A stretch of 33,918 nt of DNA from Alphaproteobacteria bacterium. Its GTDB lineage: Bacteria > Pseudomonadota > Alphaproteobacteria > SMXS01. The stretch spans positions 1 to 33,918 of the forward strand of contig WGNW01000021.1 in assembly GCA_016124315.1 (NCBI GenBank). Reading direction: 5' to 3'. Shown here one piece after another: positions 6,172 to 17,847 of the stretch. Position 1 is the first letter of the stretch, and the number at the start of each line of letters is the position of its first letter. A program made the translations under genes and the position numbers. Below the pieces are notes generated by a model that was not told the DNA's origin, made no database searches, and saw only the letters and a program-made list of their open reading frames with translations.

Positions 6172-7856
6172 GGCACATCACCACCATCGAGTTCGACGGC
6201 GCCGGCAAGCGGGCGGTGGACAACGCGCGGGGCCGGGTGCGTGTCGCCATGGCGGTCTTTACCGTCTGCTTCGTGGCGATCTCGCTGCGGCTGATCGACC
6301 TCGGCCTGCTGGGCGCCGAAGGCTCCGACCAGCGCGGCACCCCGACGGCGCAGGAGGTGGCACCGCGCGCCGACATCGTCGACCGCAACGGCGTGTTGCT
6401 GGCGACCGACCTGACGGCCGTCTCGGTCTACGCCCAGATTCCCGACGTCCTCGATCCCCACGAAGCGGCGCTGAAGCTCGCTTCGGTGCTGCCCGGGGTG
6501 TCCGCCGACCGGCTGGAGCAGGAGATGACCTCCCACTCCAAGTTCATCTGGGTCAAGCGCAAGGTGACGCCCGCCGAGTACGACGCGGTCAACCGGCTCG
6601 GCCTGCCGGGCATCGGCTTCCAGCGGGAGATCGAGCGGGTCTATCCGCAGGGCAACCTGGCGGCCCATCTGGTGGGCTACACCAACGTCGACGGCAAGGG
6701 GCTTGCCGGTGTGGAGCGCTATTTCGACAAGCGGCTGCGCAAGGAAGGTCCCCACGGCGAGCCGCTGCGCCTGGCGCTCGACGTGCGCGTCCAGCACGTG
6801 CTGCGCGACGAGATCGCCAAGTCGGTCGAGGAGTTCAGCGCCGAGGGCGGCGGCGGCCTCGTGCTCGACATCCATACCGGCGAGCTGATCGCCATGACCA
6901 GCCTGCCGGACTTCAATCCCAACCGGCCCGGGCGCATCGCCAGCCAGCCCGAGCTGATCAACCGCATGAGCCACGCCGTCTACGAATGGGGCTCGACCTT
7001 CAAGACCTTCACCATGGCGATGGCGCTCGACGAGGGCGTCACCGCGTTCAACGACACCTACGACGCCACGCACCCGATCCACGTGGCCCGCTTCGTCATC
7101 CACGACGACCATCCCCAGGCCCGCTGGCTCAGCCTGCCCGAGATCTTCATGTACTCGTCCAACATCGGCACCGTGAAGGTCGCCCTCGATGTGGGCACGG
7201 ACAACCAGAAGGCGTTCCTGGGCAAGCTGGGCTTCTTCGAACGCCCCCATCTGCAGCTGAAGGAGACGGGCGCGCCGCTGGTGCCCGCCGTGTGGCGCGA
7301 GATCAACACCATGACCATCGCGTTCGGGCACGGCCTGTCCATCACCGGCGTCCAGCTCGCGCGCGCCTACGCTGCGGTCGCCGGCGACGGCCGCATCCGC
7401 CCGGTCACCGTGCTCAAGACCGAGCCGGGCTACGAGCCCAAGGGCGAGCGCATCGTTTCACCCGAGACCGCCCGCAAGATCCAGGGCCTGCTCCGGCTCG
7501 TCGTCGAGCGCGGCACCGGCCGCAACGCCAACGCGCCGCATTACCTGGTGGGCGGCAAGACCGGCACCGCCGAGAAGGCCTCGGTGCATGGCTACCGGCG
7601 CAAGGCGCTGGTGTCGTCGTTCGCCTCGGTGTTTCCCATCACCAACCCGCGCTACGTGATGGTCGTCATGATCGACGAGCCGCACGGCACCAAGGAGACC
7701 TACGGCTATGCGACCGCAGGCTGGACGGCGGCGCCGGCCACCAAGCGGATCATCGAGCGCATCGCGCCGATGCTCGGCGTGCCGCCCAGCAACGAGACCA
7801 CCCATCCGGTCACCAAGGAGTTGCTGCAGTACATCCAGCCGGAGGTGCGCTCATGA
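6168..7856 (+). CDS. ftsI: Septal peptidoglycan transpeptidase FtsI (PBP3)
   Basis: A 562-residue class B penicillin-binding protein that cross-links septal peptidoglycan and works with FtsW. One N-terminal membrane anchor (about 25-46, MAVFTVCFVAISLRLIDLGLLG) is followed by the dimerisation/pedestal domain (PRADIVDRNGVLLATDL) and the transpeptidase domain. All three active-site motifs are present: S276-T-F-K, S330-S-N332 and K464-T-G-T. There is no long C-terminal extension or PASTA domain. ATG at 6168 overlaps ftsL as ATGA, and the stop overlaps murE as ATGA. The upstream 75 codons of open frame are an out-of-phase reading of ftsL. Confidence 0.97.
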   Translation: MRHITTIEFDGAGKRAVDNARGRVRVAMAVFTVCFVAISLRLIDLGLLGAEGSDQRGTPTAQEVAPRADIVDRNGVLLATDLTAVSVYAQIPDVLDPHEAALKLASVLPGVSADRLEQEMTSHSKFIWVKRKVTPAEYDAVNRLGLPGIGFQREIERVYPQGNLAAHLVGYTNVDGKGLAGVERYFDKRLRKEGPHGEPLRLALDVRVQHVLRDEIAKSVEEFSAEGGGGLVLDIHTGELIAMTSLPDFNPNRPGRIASQPELINRMSHAVYEWGSTFKTFTMAMALDEGVTAFNDTYDATHPIHVARFVIHDDHPQARWLSLPEIFMYSSNIGTVKVALDVGTDNQKAFLGKLGFFERPHLQLKETGAPLVPAVWREINTMTIAFGHGLSITGVQLARAYAAVAGDGRIRPVTVLKTEPGYEPKGERIVSPETARKIQGLLRLVVERGTGRNANAPHYLVGGKTGTAEKASVHGYRRKALVSSFASVFPITNPRYVMVVMIDEPHGTKETYGYATAGWTAAPATKRIIERIAPMLGVPPSNETTHPVTKELLQYIQPEVRS

Positions 7857-9301
7857 GGCTGTCCGACCTCATCGGCCGCAACGGCAGGGCCTCGGGCATC
7901 GACATCACCGGCCTGTCCTCGGACAGCCGCACCGTGCGCGAGGGCTATCTGTTCGCCGCCCTGACCGGCACCCGCGCGCGCGGCGCCGACTACGTCTCCC
8001 AGGCGGTCGCCCAGGGCGCCGTCGCCGTGCTGACCGAACCGGACGCCGGCGTCGACCCGGCGGCCGCGTTCGTGGTCACCGACCCCAATCCCCGCCGCCG
8101 CCTGGCGCTGATGGCCGCCCGCTTCTTCGGCGGCCAGCCCGAGACGGTAGTGGCGGTGACCGGCACCAATGGCAAGAGCTCGGTGGCCGATTTCACCCGC
8201 CAGCTCTGGGCGGCGCTCGGCCGCCGCTCCGCCTCGCTTGGCACGCTGGGGCTGCGCGCATCCGGCATGGCGACGCGTCCGACGCTGACGACGCCCGATC
8301 CCATCGAGCTGCACGCCCGTCTCGCCGAGCTGCAGCGCGGCGGCATCGAGCACCTGGCGCTGGAGGCCTCCAGCCACGGGCTGGCCCAGTTCCGGCTCGA
8401 CGGCGTGCGCCTGAAGGCGGGCGCCTTCACCAATCTGAGCCGCGACCATCTCGACTACCACGCCGACTACGACGAGTACTTTCTCGCCAAGCTGCGCCTG
8501 TTCGGCGAACTGCTGCCGCCCGGCGCGGTGGCGGTGCTCAACACCGAAACCCACGTCTACGAGGAACTGGTGGACATCTGCTGGGGGCGCGGCCTGCGCA
8601 TCCTGCCCGTGGGCGAGGGCGGCGAACTGCGTGTCGCGGCGCGAACCCGCCGGCCGTACGGGCAGGACCTGGAGGTGGCGCTGGGCGCCGAGCGCTTCGC
8701 GGTGTCGCTGCCGCTGATCGGCGACTTCCAGGCGTCCAACGCGCTGGTGGCCGCCGGGCTGGTGATTGCCACCGGTGCCGAGCCGGCGGCGGCGATCCGG
8801 GCGCTGGAGCGGCTCGAGGCGGTGCCCGGAAGGCTGCAGCTCGCCGGCCGCACGCCGTCTGGCGCCTCGGTTTTCGTCGACTACGCCCACACGCCGGATG
8901 CGCTGCGCACCGTGCTGGAGACCCTGCGTCCCTACACCGAAGGCCGGCTGCATGTGGTGTTCGGCTGCGGCGGCGACCGCGACAGGGGCAAGCGCCCGCT
9001 GATGGGCGAGGTGGCGGCGCAGCTGGCCGACGTGATCTTCGTAACCGACGACAACCCGCGCAGCGAGGAGCCGGCCGTCATCCGCCGGGAGATCCTCGCC
9101 GCCTGCCCGTCGGCGCGCGAGATCGCCGACCGCCAGCAGGCCATTACGGAGGCCGTCGCCGGCCTTGGGCCGGGCGACGTGCTGGCGGTCGCCGGCAAGG
9201 GCCACGAGCAGGGCCAGATCGTCGGCGACAGGGTGCTGCCCTTCGACGACGTTGCCGCGGTGCGGCGCGCCCTCGGGGATGCGGGAGGCGCCCGTGGCTG
9301 A
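7853..9301 (+). CDS. murE: UDP-MurNAc-L-Ala-D-Glu:meso-DAP ligase MurE
   Basis: A 482-residue Mur ligase that adds the third residue of the peptidoglycan stem peptide in the cytoplasm using ATP. The N-terminal UDP-binding domain contains GLSSDSRTVREGYLFAAL. The central ATPase domain has the P-loop G104-TNGKSS110 and ALEASSHGLAQFRLDG and NLSRDHLDYH, including the lysine region that is carbamylated in the family. The C-terminal domain carries D400-NPR403 followed by SEEP; DNPR is the known recognition motif for meso-diaminopimelate rather than lysine. Hence the organism should have DAP-type peptidoglycan. The ATG at 7853 follows GGAGG (7841-7845) and overlaps ftsI by four bases; the stop overlaps murF. 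Confidence 0.97.
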   Translation: MRLSDLIGRNGRASGIDITGLSSDSRTVREGYLFAALTGTRARGADYVSQAVAQGAVAVLTEPDAGVDPAAAFVVTDPNPRRRLALMAARFFGGQPETVVAVTGTNGKSSVADFTRQLWAALGRRSASLGTLGLRASGMATRPTLTTPDPIELHARLAELQRGGIEHLALEASSHGLAQFRLDGVRLKAGAFTNLSRDHLDYHADYDEYFLAKLRLFGELLPPGAVAVLNTETHVYEELVDICWGRGLRILPVGEGGELRVAARTRRPYGQDLEVALGAERFAVSLPLIGDFQASNALVAAGLVIATGAEPAAAIRALERLEAVPGRLQLAGRTPSGASVFVDYAHTPDALRTVLETLRPYTEGRLHVVFGCGGDRDRGKRPLMGEVAAQLADVIFVTDDNPRSEEPAVIRREILAACPSAREIADRQQAITEAVAGLGPGDVLAVAGKGHEQGQIVGDRVLPFDDVAAVRRALGDAGGARG

Positions 9302-10718
9302 GGCCTTGTGGACCGCGCAGGGTGTCGCCGCCGCCGTCTCGGGCGACGCGAGCGCCGCGTTCGATGTGCACGGCATTGCCATCGACAGCCGCGAGGTGCG
9401 GCGCGGCGACTTGTTCGTGGCGCTGAGGGGCGAGCAGCAGGATGGCCACCGTTACATCGGCGACGCGCTGGCGCGGGGCGCGGCCGGGGCGCTGGTCGAG
9501 CGCGGCGCGGCCTGGCCGGAGGGCGCGCCCGTGATCGCGGTCGACGATACGCTGGCCGGGCTGCAGGCGCTGGGGGCCGCCTCGCGGGCGAGGCTGTCCG
9601 GCACGGTGATCGGCGTCACCGGCAGCGTCGGCAAGACCGGCACCCGCACCGCCATTGCGGCGGCGCTGGAGCGCAGCGGCGGCACCTATGCCAGCGAGCG
9701 CAGCTTCAACAACCATGTGGGCGTGCCGCTGACCCTGGCGCGCACCCCGGCCGCAACCGACTACGCGGTGCTCGAGATGGGCATGAACCACGCCGGCGAG
9801 ATGCGGGCGCTGACCGGGATCGCCCGGCCCGACGTGGCGCTGGTGACCACCATCGCCCCGGTTCACATGGAGTTCTTCTCCTCGATCGAGGAGATCGCCG
9901 ACGCCAAGGCGGAGATCTTCGAGGGCGTCGAGCCGGGCGGCGTCGCCGTCCTCAACCGCGACAATCCGATGTACGACCGGCTGGCCGCGCGGGCGCTGGA
10001 ATGCGGCGTGACGCGCACCGTCGGCTTCGGCGTCTCGGCCTCGGCCGAGGTTCGGCTGCTGAAATCGCGCCTGCTGGAGGATTGCAGCACCGTTTCGGCC
10101 GACGTGGCCGGCACCCTCGTCACCTACAAGGTCGGCATTCCCGGCGAGCACTGGGTGGCCAACAGCCTCGCCGTGCTGGCGGTGGTCCAGGCGGTGGGTG
10201 GCGATCTGGGGCTGGCCGGCCTGGCGCTGGCGGACCTGCAGCCGCCCCGCGGCCGCGGCCGGCGCCACCGGGTGGATTTCCGCGATGCCGAGATCCTGGT
10301 GATCGATGAAAGCTACAACGCCAGTCCGGTGGCCGTGGCGGCGGCGCTGCGGACCCTGGCGCAGACCAAGCTGCCGCATCGGCGCGGCCGCCGCATCGCC
10401 GTCCTCGGCGACATGCGCGAGCTGGGCGCGCAGGCGCCGGCCATGCACGAGGCCCTGATCGCACCGCTGAGCGACGCCGGCGTCGAGATCGTCGTCGCGG
10501 TCGGCCCGCTGATGGGCGCCATGGCGGCGGACCTTGGCGACGGCATCCAGGCGGTAGCCTGCGACACCGCCGCCGACGCGACCCGCCAGGTGCTCGACCT
10601 GGTCCAGCCGGGGGACGCCGTCATGGTCAAGGGATCGAACGCCATCGGGCTGTCCGCGGTGGTGGAGGCGCTGCTCGCCCTGCAGAACCATGCGGGCCGG
10701 CGGCGCCGGGCGATTTAG
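9294..10718 (+). CDS. murF: UDP-MurNAc-tripeptide:D-Ala-D-Ala ligase MurF
   Basis: A 474-residue Mur ligase that attaches D-Ala-D-Ala to the UDP-MurNAc tripeptide, completing the soluble precursor. Evidence includes the N-terminal [15 protein letters not shown] block, P-loop [11 protein letters not shown] with Lys114, [22 protein letters not shown], and in the C-terminal domain [16 protein letters not shown] and [12 protein letters not shown] at 9294 is preferred: GGGAGG at 9283-9288 is five bases away, the same arrangement as at rsmH, and it gives an 8-base overlap with murE. An in-frame ATG at 9279 would add five residues but lacks an equally placed ribosome-binding site. Ends 10 bases before mraY. 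Confidence 0.96.
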   Translation: MAEALWTAQGVAAAVSGDASAAFDVHGIAIDSREVRRGDLFVALRGEQQDGHRYIGDALARGAAGALVERGAAWPEGAPVIAVDDTLAGLQALGAASRARLSGTVIGVTGSVGKTGTRTAIAAALERSGGTYASERSFNNHVGVPLTLARTPAATDYAVLEMGMNHAGEMRALTGIARPDVALVTTIAPVHMEFFSSIEEIADAKAEIFEGVEPGGVAVLNRDNPMYDRLAARALECGVTRTVGFGVSASAEVRLLKSRLLEDCSTVSADVAGTLVTYKVGIPGEHWVANSLAVLAVVQAVGGDLGLAGLALADLQPPRGRGRRHRVDFRDAEILVIDESYNASPVAVAAALRTLAQTKLPHRRGRRIAVLGDMRELGAQAPAMHEALIAPLSDAGVEIVVAVGPLMGAMAADLGDGIQAVACDTAADATRQVLDLVQPGDAVMVKGSNAIGLSAVVEALLALQNHAGRRRRAI

Positions 10719-10728
10719 GGGAAAGGCC

Positions 10729-11817
10729 ATGCTCTATCATCTCCTGTATCCCCTGAGCGCCGACTTCCCGGCCTTCAACGTCTTCCGCTATATCACCTTC
10801 CGCAGCGGCGGCGCGGTGCTGACCGCGCTGTTCCTGTGCTTCGTGTTCGGGCCCCGCATCATCGACTGGCTGCGCAGCAAGCAGGGCAAGGGCCAGCCGA
10901 TCCGCGAGGACGGTCCCCAGAGCCACATCGTCACCAAGCAGGGCACGCCCACCATGGGCGGCTTCATGATCCTGATCGGCCTGGGTGTCGGCACGCTGCT
11001 TTGGGCCGACCTGTCGAACCGCTACGTCTGGATCTGCCTGTTCGTCACCATGGGCTTCGGCGCCGTCGGCTTCATCGACGACTACCTGAAGGTCACCCGG
11101 CGTTCCAGCAAGGGCATCGCCGGCAAGATGAAGCTGGTGCTGCAGTTCTCCATCGCCGCCGCCGCCAGCGTTGCGATCAGCCTGCTGTCGACCGACGCCC
11201 TCGCCAACCAGCTCGCCGTGCCGTTCGCCAAGGCGGTGCTGATCAACCTGGGCTGGCTGTTCGTACCCTTCGCCATGCTGGTGATGGTGGGCGCCTCCAA
11301 CGCCGTCAACCTGACCGACGGGCTCGACGGGCTGGCGACCATGCCGGTGATCATCGCCGCCGCCACCTTCGCGCTGCTCGCCTACCTGGTGGGATACTCC
11401 ACCTTCGCCGAATACCTGCAGGTCCACTACGTGCCTGGGGCCAGCGAACTGGCGGTGTTCATGGCGGCACTGATCGGCGGCTGCCTGGGCTTCCTGTGGT
11501 TCAACGCGCCGCCGGCCATGGTGTTCATGGGCGACACCGGTAGCCTCGCCCTGGGCGGCGCGCTGGGCACGGTGGCGGTCATCATCAAGCACGAACTGGT
11601 GCTGGTGATCGTCGGGGGCTTGTTCGTGCTGGAGACCGTTTCGGTGATCGTCCAGGTGATCTCGTTCAAGACCACCGGCAAGCGGGTGTTCCGCATGGCG
11701 CCGCTGCATCACCACTTCGAGCAGAAGGGCTGGGCCGAAGCCACCATCGTCGTGCGGTTCTGGATCATTGCCCTCATCCTGGCCCTCATCGGCCTGTCCA
11801 CCCTGAAACTGAGGTAG
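10729..11817 (+). CDS. mraY: Phospho-MurNAc-pentapeptide transferase MraY
   Basis: A 362-residue polytopic inner-membrane enzyme that transfers phospho-MurNAc-pentapeptide to undecaprenyl phosphate, making lipid I. Family blocks are [17 protein letters not shown], the aspartate pair D117-D118 in [15 protein letters not shown] (expected metal and substrate site), [25 protein letters not shown] and [11 protein letters not shown]. About ten hydrophobic segments are visible, the usual topology, and the length is standard. The ATG at 10729 follows GGGGAAAGG; an in-frame ATG at 10690 lies inside murF and lacks that site. The gap from murF is only 10 bases, so it is within the same transcript. Confidence 0.97.
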   Translation: MLYHLLYPLSADFPAFNVFRYITFRSGGAVLTALFLCFVFGPRIIDWLRSKQGKGQPIREDGPQSHIVTKQGTPTMGGFMILIGLGVGTLLWADLSNRYVWICLFVTMGFGAVGFIDDYLKVTRRSSKGIAGKMKLVLQFSIAAAASVAISLLSTDALANQLAVPFAKAVLINLGWLFVPFAMLVMVGASNAVNLTDGLDGLATMPVIIAAATFALLAYLVGYSTFAEYLQVHYVPGASELAVFMAALIGGCLGFLWFNAPPAMVFMGDTGSLALGGALGTVAVIIKHELVLVIVGGLFVLETVSVIVQVISFKTTGKRVFRMAPLHHHFEQKGWAEATIVVRFWIIALILALIGLSTLKLR

Positions 11818-11821
11818 CCGC

Positions 11822-13210
11822 ATGATCCGGGTGCCTTCATATCGGGACAGGGACGTGGCGGTGTTTGGCCTCGCCCGCAGCGGCATCGCCGCCGCCCGTG
11901 CGCTCGCCTCCGGCGGCGCCCGCGTGAGCGTCTGGGACGACAGCGATGCCAGCCGCCGGGCCGCCGCCGACGAGGGGCTGGCGCTGGGCGATCCTGCGGG
12001 CCTGGACTGGCGCCGCGAGGCGGCGCTGGTGCTGAGCCCCGGGGTGCCGCTCACCCATCCGACGCCCCATCCGGTGGTGGCGCTGGCGCGGGACGCCGGC
12101 TGTCCGATCCTCGGCGACATCGACCTGTTTGCGCAGGCGGAGAAGACCCTGCCCGCGCACAGCGTGGCGGTGGTGACCGGCACCAACGGCAAGTCCACCA
12201 CCACTGCGCTGCTCGCCCACCTGGTGGCGGCCTGCGGCGGCCATTCCGTGGCCTGCGGCAACATCGGCCAGCCGATCCTCGACCTCGAGCCGCTGCCCGA
12301 CGGCGGCGTCTACGTGATCGAGATGTCCTCCTATCAGATCGACCTAACCCATGCGCTGCGGCCCGAGGTGGCGATCCTGCTCAACATCACGCCGGATCAT
12401 CTGGACCGGCACGGCGGCATGGCCAACTACGTGGCGGTGAAGCGCCGCATCTTCGACTGGCAGGACGCCCGTGGCGTCGCCGTCATCGGCGTCGACGACG
12501 AGTACGGCCAGGAAGCGGTCGACCGGCTGGCCGCCCGTGGCCGCAACGTCGTCCCCGTGACGGTGGCGGGGCGCAGCGACGTCGGCGTCTCCGTGCAGGA
12601 CGCGCGCCTCTACGACTCGGCGATCTCGCCTAGCGAACCGGTATGCTCCCTCGACGGCATCGAGAGCCTGCGCGGGCGGCACAACTGGCAGAACGCCGCC
12701 GCCGCCTATGCGGCCGCCCGGGCCCTCGGCTTCGCGCCCGACGCCATCGCCGAAGCCCTGCGGAGCTTTCCCGGCCTCGCCCACCGGATGGAGCTGGTGG
12801 CGACGGTGCGCGGCGTCCGCTACGTCAACGATTCCAAGGCGACCAACGCCGACGCCACCGCCCGCGCCCTCGATTCCTTCGAGCGGGTCCGCTGGATCGC
12901 CGGCGGCCGGGCCAAGGAAGGGGGCATCGAGAGCCTGCGTCCGTGGTTCCCGCGTGTCGTCCGCGCCTATCTCATCGGCGAGGCCCAGGAGGCGTTCGCC
13001 GCCGTGCTGGAGCGGGCGGGCGTCGCCGTCGAGCGTTGCGGCACCATGGAACGCGCCGTTGCCGCCGCGGCCCGGGATGCCCACGCCGACGACGTGGTGC
13101 TGCTGTCGCCGGCCTGCGCGTCGTTCGACCAGTACCGCAATTTCGAGATCCGCGGCGACCATTTCCGGGCACTCGTGTCCGGGCTGACTGGAGATTCCGC
13201 CCCATGCTGA
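11822..13210 (+). CDS. murD: UDP-MurNAc-L-Ala:D-Glu ligase MurD
   Basis: A 462-residue Mur ligase adding D-glutamate to UDP-MurNAc-L-alanine. The N-terminal Rossmann domain starts VAVFGLARSGIAAARAL. The ATPase domain has P-loop G120-TNGKST126, VIEMSSYQID and LLNITPDHLDRHGGM. The third domain contains VNDSKATNADATARAL, IAGGRAKEGG and LLSPACASFDQYRNFEIRGDHF, all characteristic of MurD rather than the other Mur ligases. ATG at 11822 is four bases after the mraY stop with GAGG just before. The stop overlaps ftsW by seven bases. Confidence 0.97.
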   Translation: MIRVPSYRDRDVAVFGLARSGIAAARALASGGARVSVWDDSDASRRAAADEGLALGDPAGLDWRREAALVLSPGVPLTHPTPHPVVALARDAGCPILGDIDLFAQAEKTLPAHSVAVVTGTNGKSTTTALLAHLVAACGGHSVACGNIGQPILDLEPLPDGGVYVIEMSSYQIDLTHALRPEVAILLNITPDHLDRHGGMANYVAVKRRIFDWQDARGVAVIGVDDEYGQEAVDRLAARGRNVVPVTVAGRSDVGVSVQDARLYDSAISPSEPVCSLDGIESLRGRHNWQNAAAAYAAARALGFAPDAIAEALRSFPGLAHRMELVATVRGVRYVNDSKATNADATARALDSFERVRWIAGGRAKEGGIESLRPWFPRVVRAYLIGEAQEAFAAVLERAGVAVERCGTMERAVAAAARDAHADDVVLLSPACASFDQYRNFEIRGDHFRALVSGLTGDSAPC

Positions 13211-14340
13211 CCTTCGCCCGCACCGACAACAGCATCGTCAGCCGCTGGTGGTGGACCGTCGACCGGTGGACGCTGGCCGCCATCGTCATGCTGATGGCCG
13301 CGGGCGTGCTGTTCGCCATGGCCGCGAGCCCCCCCAAGGCGATCGGCCTGGGCCTGCCGCCGTTCCATTTCGTGGTGCGCCAGCTGATGTTCATCCCGCC
13401 GTCGCTGGCGCTGCTCGTCGGCTTCTCGCTGCTGACGCCGGTGAGCGCGCGGCGGCTTTCCATCGCGCTGTTCGTGGTGTTCTACGCCTGCACCCTGTCG
13501 ACCCTGGTGCTGGCGCCGGAGATCAAGGGCTCGCAGCGCTGGCTGTTCATCGCCGGCATGGCGGTACAGCCGTCCGAATTCCTCAAGCCCATGTTCATCG
13601 TCACCAGCGCCTGGATGTTCGCCCAGAACCAGCGCCGCGAGGACTTCCCCGGCACGCCCATCGCCATCGCGCTCTGCGTGCTGGTGATGGGCACGCTGCT
13701 GCTGCAGCCCGACTTCGGTCAGGCGATCCTGATGTTCACGGTGTGGGGCGCCCAGTTCTTCCTGGCCGGCCTGCCGCTCTACCTGATCGGCGTGCTGGCC
13801 GTCGCCGGCGCGGGCTCGGTGATCGGCGCCTATGTCCTGCTGCCCCACGTGGCGAGCCGCATCGACCGCTTCCTCGATCCCGCCAGCGGCGACAGCTTCC
13901 AGGTCAACCGGGCGCTCGAAGCCTTCACCGCCGGCGGCTTCCTGGGGCGCGGGCCGGGCGAGGGCGTGGTGAAGCGGATCCTGCCCGACGCCCACACCGA
14001 CTTCATCTTCGCCGTCATCGGCGAGGAGTTCGGCCTCATCGCCTGCCTGATCCTGGTGGGCGTGTTCGCCTTCGTGGTGATCCGCGGTTTCCTGCGGGTG
14101 ATGCGCGAGGAAGACCCGTTCCTGTTCCTCGCCAGCTCGGGCCTCATCGTGCTGTTCGGCATGCAGGCGATCATCAACATCTCGGTGAACATCCAGCTGA
14201 TGCCGGCCAAGGGCATGACCTTGCCCTTCGTCAGCTATGGCGGCTCGTCGCTGCTGTCGCTGTCCATGGCGATGGGGCTGCTGCTGTGCTTCACCCGCCG
14301 CAACCACAACAGCGTCGCCAGCGCGAGGAGCCTTCTGTGA
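13204..14340 (+). CDS. ftsW: Septal peptidoglycan polymerase FtsW
   Basis: A 378-residue SEDS-family membrane protein, the glycosyltransferase that polymerises lipid II at the division site with FtsI. A cytoplasmic N-terminus ([16 protein letters not shown], a form often seen in alphaproteobacteria) precedes about ten membrane segments. Diagnostic motifs are [13 protein letters not shown], in which the aspartate corresponds to the conserved SEDS catalytic residue, [17 protein letters not shown], and [16 protein letters not shown] near the end. GGAG near 13191 precedes ATG at 13204, which overlaps the murD stop by seven bases. The stop overlaps murG as GTGA. The long upstream open frame is a shadow of murD. 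Confidence 0.96.
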   Translation: MLTFARTDNSIVSRWWWTVDRWTLAAIVMLMAAGVLFAMAASPPKAIGLGLPPFHFVVRQLMFIPPSLALLVGFSLLTPVSARRLSIALFVVFYACTLSTLVLAPEIKGSQRWLFIAGMAVQPSEFLKPMFIVTSAWMFAQNQRREDFPGTPIAIALCVLVMGTLLLQPDFGQAILMFTVWGAQFFLAGLPLYLIGVLAVAGAGSVIGAYVLLPHVASRIDRFLDPASGDSFQVNRALEAFTAGGFLGRGPGEGVVKRILPDAHTDFIFAVIGEEFGLIACLILVGVFAFVVIRGFLRVMREEDPFLFLASSGLIVLFGMQAIINISVNIQLMPAKGMTLPFVSYGGSSLLSLSMAMGLLLCFTRRNHNSVASARSLL

Positions 14341-15503
14341 CGGCAGCCGCCACCATCGTCCTCGCGGCCGGCGGCACCGGCGGCCACATGTTCCCGGCGC
14401 TGGCCGTGGCCGAGGTGCTGGCGCGCCGCGGCCTGACGCCGGTGCTGGTGACGGACGAGCGCGGCGACCGCTACGCCGCGCCGTTCGGCGAGGTGGAGAA
14501 GCACGTCCTGCCGGCCGCCAACGTCACCCGCGGCAAGCTGTCGGGCGGCGTGAACCTGGCGCGGGCGACCGTCGCCGCGGCCCGCCTGTTCGGCCGGACG
14601 CGGCCGCTGGCGGTGATGGGCTTCGGCGGTTACGCCACGCTGCCGGCGCTGATCGCCGCCCGGCTCAGGGGCATTCCCACCTGCGTGCACGAGCAGAACG
14701 CGGTGCTGGGCCGGGTGAACCGGGTCGCCGCCGGCTTCATCGACCGCATTGCCCTGTCCTTCCCCGACACCAGCCGCCTGAAGCCCGCCCACGCGGCGAG
14801 GACGACGGTGACCGGCAACCCGGTGCGCGCCGAGGTCGTCGAGGCGGTGGCCGACTACGCGGCGCCGGTCGACGGCGGTCCGTTCCGGGTGCTCGTGCTG
14901 GGCGGCAGCCAGGGCGCGTCGGTGCTCGGCGAGGTGGTGCCCGCCGCCCTTGCCGCGCTTCCCGAGGTCCTGCGCGGCCGGCTCGCCGTCACCCAGCAAT
15001 GCCGTCCCGAGGACCTGGAAAAGGTGCGCGGCACCTATGCGGCAGCAGGTATCGAGGCCGAACTGGCTGGCTTCTTCGCCGATGTCGCCCTGCGTCTGGC
15101 GCAGACGCACCTTGTCATCGCCCGCGCCGGCGCGTCGACCATCAGCGAGCTGGAAGTGGCCGGGCGTCCCGCCGTCCTGGTGCCGCTGCCCGGCGCCATG
15201 GACGACCATCAGACCGCCAACGCCGCGGGACTCGCCGCGACCGGCGGCGCCTGGGTCATGCCCCAGCCCGCGTTCACGGCGGGCAGCCTGGCCGAACGGA
15301 TGCGGGCGCTGATGGAAGGGCCCGAGGCGCTGGTCGCGGCAGCGGCGGCGGCACGGGCGCAGGCTCGTCCCGAGGCCGCCGAGCGGCTGGCCGATCTCGT
15401 CGAAGGCCTGGTGCGCGACCGCGCCGGCAAGGCGCGCCGCGGGACGGCGGGAGCCTCGGCGCGGGTGCTGCTGCGGGTGCAGGCCGGGGAGGGCGCCGCA
15501 TGA
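14337..15503 (+). CDS. murG: UDP-GlcNAc:lipid I N-acetylglucosaminyltransferase MurG
   Basis: A 388-residue peripheral membrane GT-B glycosyltransferase that converts lipid I to lipid II. The first glycine-rich loop is G12-GTGGH17 within [21 protein letters not shown]. Further blocks are [37 protein letters not shown], the second loop [16 protein letters not shown], and the UDP-GlcNAc site [23 protein letters not shown] followed by DDHQTANA. The C-terminus is somewhat long, with an Arg/Ala-rich tail after about residue 360. GTG at 14337 lies after GAGGAG (14325-14330) and overlaps ftsW by four bases; the stop overlaps murC as ATGA. Confidence 0.97.
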   Translation: MTAAATIVLAAGGTGGHMFPALAVAEVLARRGLTPVLVTDERGDRYAAPFGEVEKHVLPAANVTRGKLSGGVNLARATVAAARLFGRTRPLAVMGFGGYATLPALIAARLRGIPTCVHEQNAVLGRVNRVAAGFIDRIALSFPDTSRLKPAHAARTTVTGNPVRAEVVEAVADYAAPVDGGPFRVLVLGGSQGASVLGEVVPAALAALPEVLRGRLAVTQQCRPEDLEKVRGTYAAAGIEAELAGFFADVALRLAQTHLVIARAGASTISELEVAGRPAVLVPLPGAMDDHQTANAAGLAATGGAWVMPQPAFTAGSLAERMRALMEGPEALVAAAAAARAQARPEAAERLADLVEGLVRDRAGKARRGTAGASARVLLRVQAGEGAA

Positions 15504-16914
15504 CCCGGACGCTTCCCTTCGACATCGGCACCATCCATTTCGTCGGGATCGGCGGCATCGGCATGAGCGGCATCGCCGAGGTGATGCACAATCTGGGCTA
15601 CCAGGTGCGCGGCAGCGACCTCTCCGACAACGCCAATGTCCGGCGGCTGCGCGGGCTCGGCATCGACATCGCCGTCGGCCACGCGCCGGAGAACATCGCC
15701 GACGCCAAGGTGGTGGTGATCTCCAGCGCCGTGAAGCCCGACAACCCCGAGGTGAAGGCCGCCCGCGCCAAGCTGGTGCCGGTGGTCAAGCGCGCCGAGA
15801 TGCTGGCCGAGCTGATGCGGCTCAAATGGTGCATCAGCATCGCCGGCACCCACGGCAAGACCACCACCACGTCGATGATTGCGGCCGTGCTGGATTCCGC
15901 CGGCTTCGACCCGACGGTGATCAACGGCGGCATCATCAACGCCTACGGCACCAACGCCCGGCGCGGCGAGGGCGACTGGATGGTGGTGGAGGCCGACGAG
16001 TCCGACGGCACCTTCGTCAAGCTGCCCGCCATCCTCGCCGTGGTCACCAACATCGACCCCGAGCACATGGAGTACTACGGCACCTTTGACGCGCTGCGGA
16101 ACGCATTCCTGCAGTTCGTGGAGAAGATCCCGTTCTACGGCGCCGCCATCCTGTGCATCGACCATCCGGAAGTGCAGGCGCTGGTCGCCCGCATCTCGGA
16201 CAGGCGGATCGTCACCTACGGCGTCAGCGCCCAGGCCGACGTGCGGGCGCGCAACGTGTCCTATTCCGAGGGCGTCGCCCATTTCGACGTGGAGATCGCC
16301 GACCGGGTGAACGGCACCGTGCGGCGCATCGACGGGCTGAGCCTGCCCATGCCCGGCCGCCACAACGTGGTCAATTCCCTGGCCGCCGTCTCGGCCGCCA
16401 TGGTCATGGGCCTGCCCGACGACGCGGTGCGCAGCGCCTTCTCCGGCTTCGCCGGCGTCGGCCGGCGGTTCACCAAGGTGGGCGAGGCGCGGGGCCTGAC
16501 CATCATCGACGACTACGCCCACCATCCGGTGGAGATCGCCGCCGTGCTCGCGGCGGCGCGGGAAGCCTACCGGGGGCGGGTGGTCGCCGTGGTGCAGCCG
16601 CACCGCTACACCCGGCTGCAGAACCTCTTCGAGGGCTTCTGCACCTGCTTCAACGACGCCGACACGGTGATCGTCACCGACGTCTATCCGGCCGGCGAGC
16701 CGCCCATCGAGGGCTTCGGCGGCAAGGAGCTTGAGCAGGGCATCCGCGCCCGCGGCCACCGCCATGTCGCCTTCATTCCCGGCGAGGCGGAACTGGCTGC
16801 GACGGTGGCCGCCGTTGCCGAGCCCGGCGACGTGGTGGTCTGCATGGGCGCCGGCAGCATTTCGGCCTGGGCGAACGGGCTGCCGAAGCGGCTCGAGACG
16901 CTGGGAGGGGGCGC

Positions 16915-16918
<4 letters not shown>
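15500..16918 (+). CDS. murC: UDP-MurNAc:L-alanine ligase MurC
   Basis: A 472-residue Mur ligase that adds the first residue, L-alanine, to UDP-MurNAc. The N-terminal dinucleotide-type loop is [17 protein letters not shown]. The ATPase domain has P-loop G116-[32 protein letters not shown]; the third domain has [31 protein letters not shown] and [11 protein letters not shown]. The GTHGKT variant and DDYAHHP are specific to MurC (and the recycling enzyme Mpl); position beside murB and the length favour MurC. ATG at 15500 overlaps murG by four bases after a GGGGAGGG ribosome-binding site. The stop overlaps murB. Confidence 0.97.

Positions 16919-17843
<925 letters not shown>

Positions 17844-17847
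<4 letters not shown>

Noticed and set aside
9279..9293. ATG start for murF five codons upstream
   Set aside because: No properly placed ribosome-binding site; GTG at 9294 has GGGAGG at five bases, as at rsmH.
9144..10730. Long minus-strand open frame opposite murF
   Set aside because: Antisense shadow; Arg/His/Gln-rich composition and no motif, while MurF motifs are complete on the plus strand.
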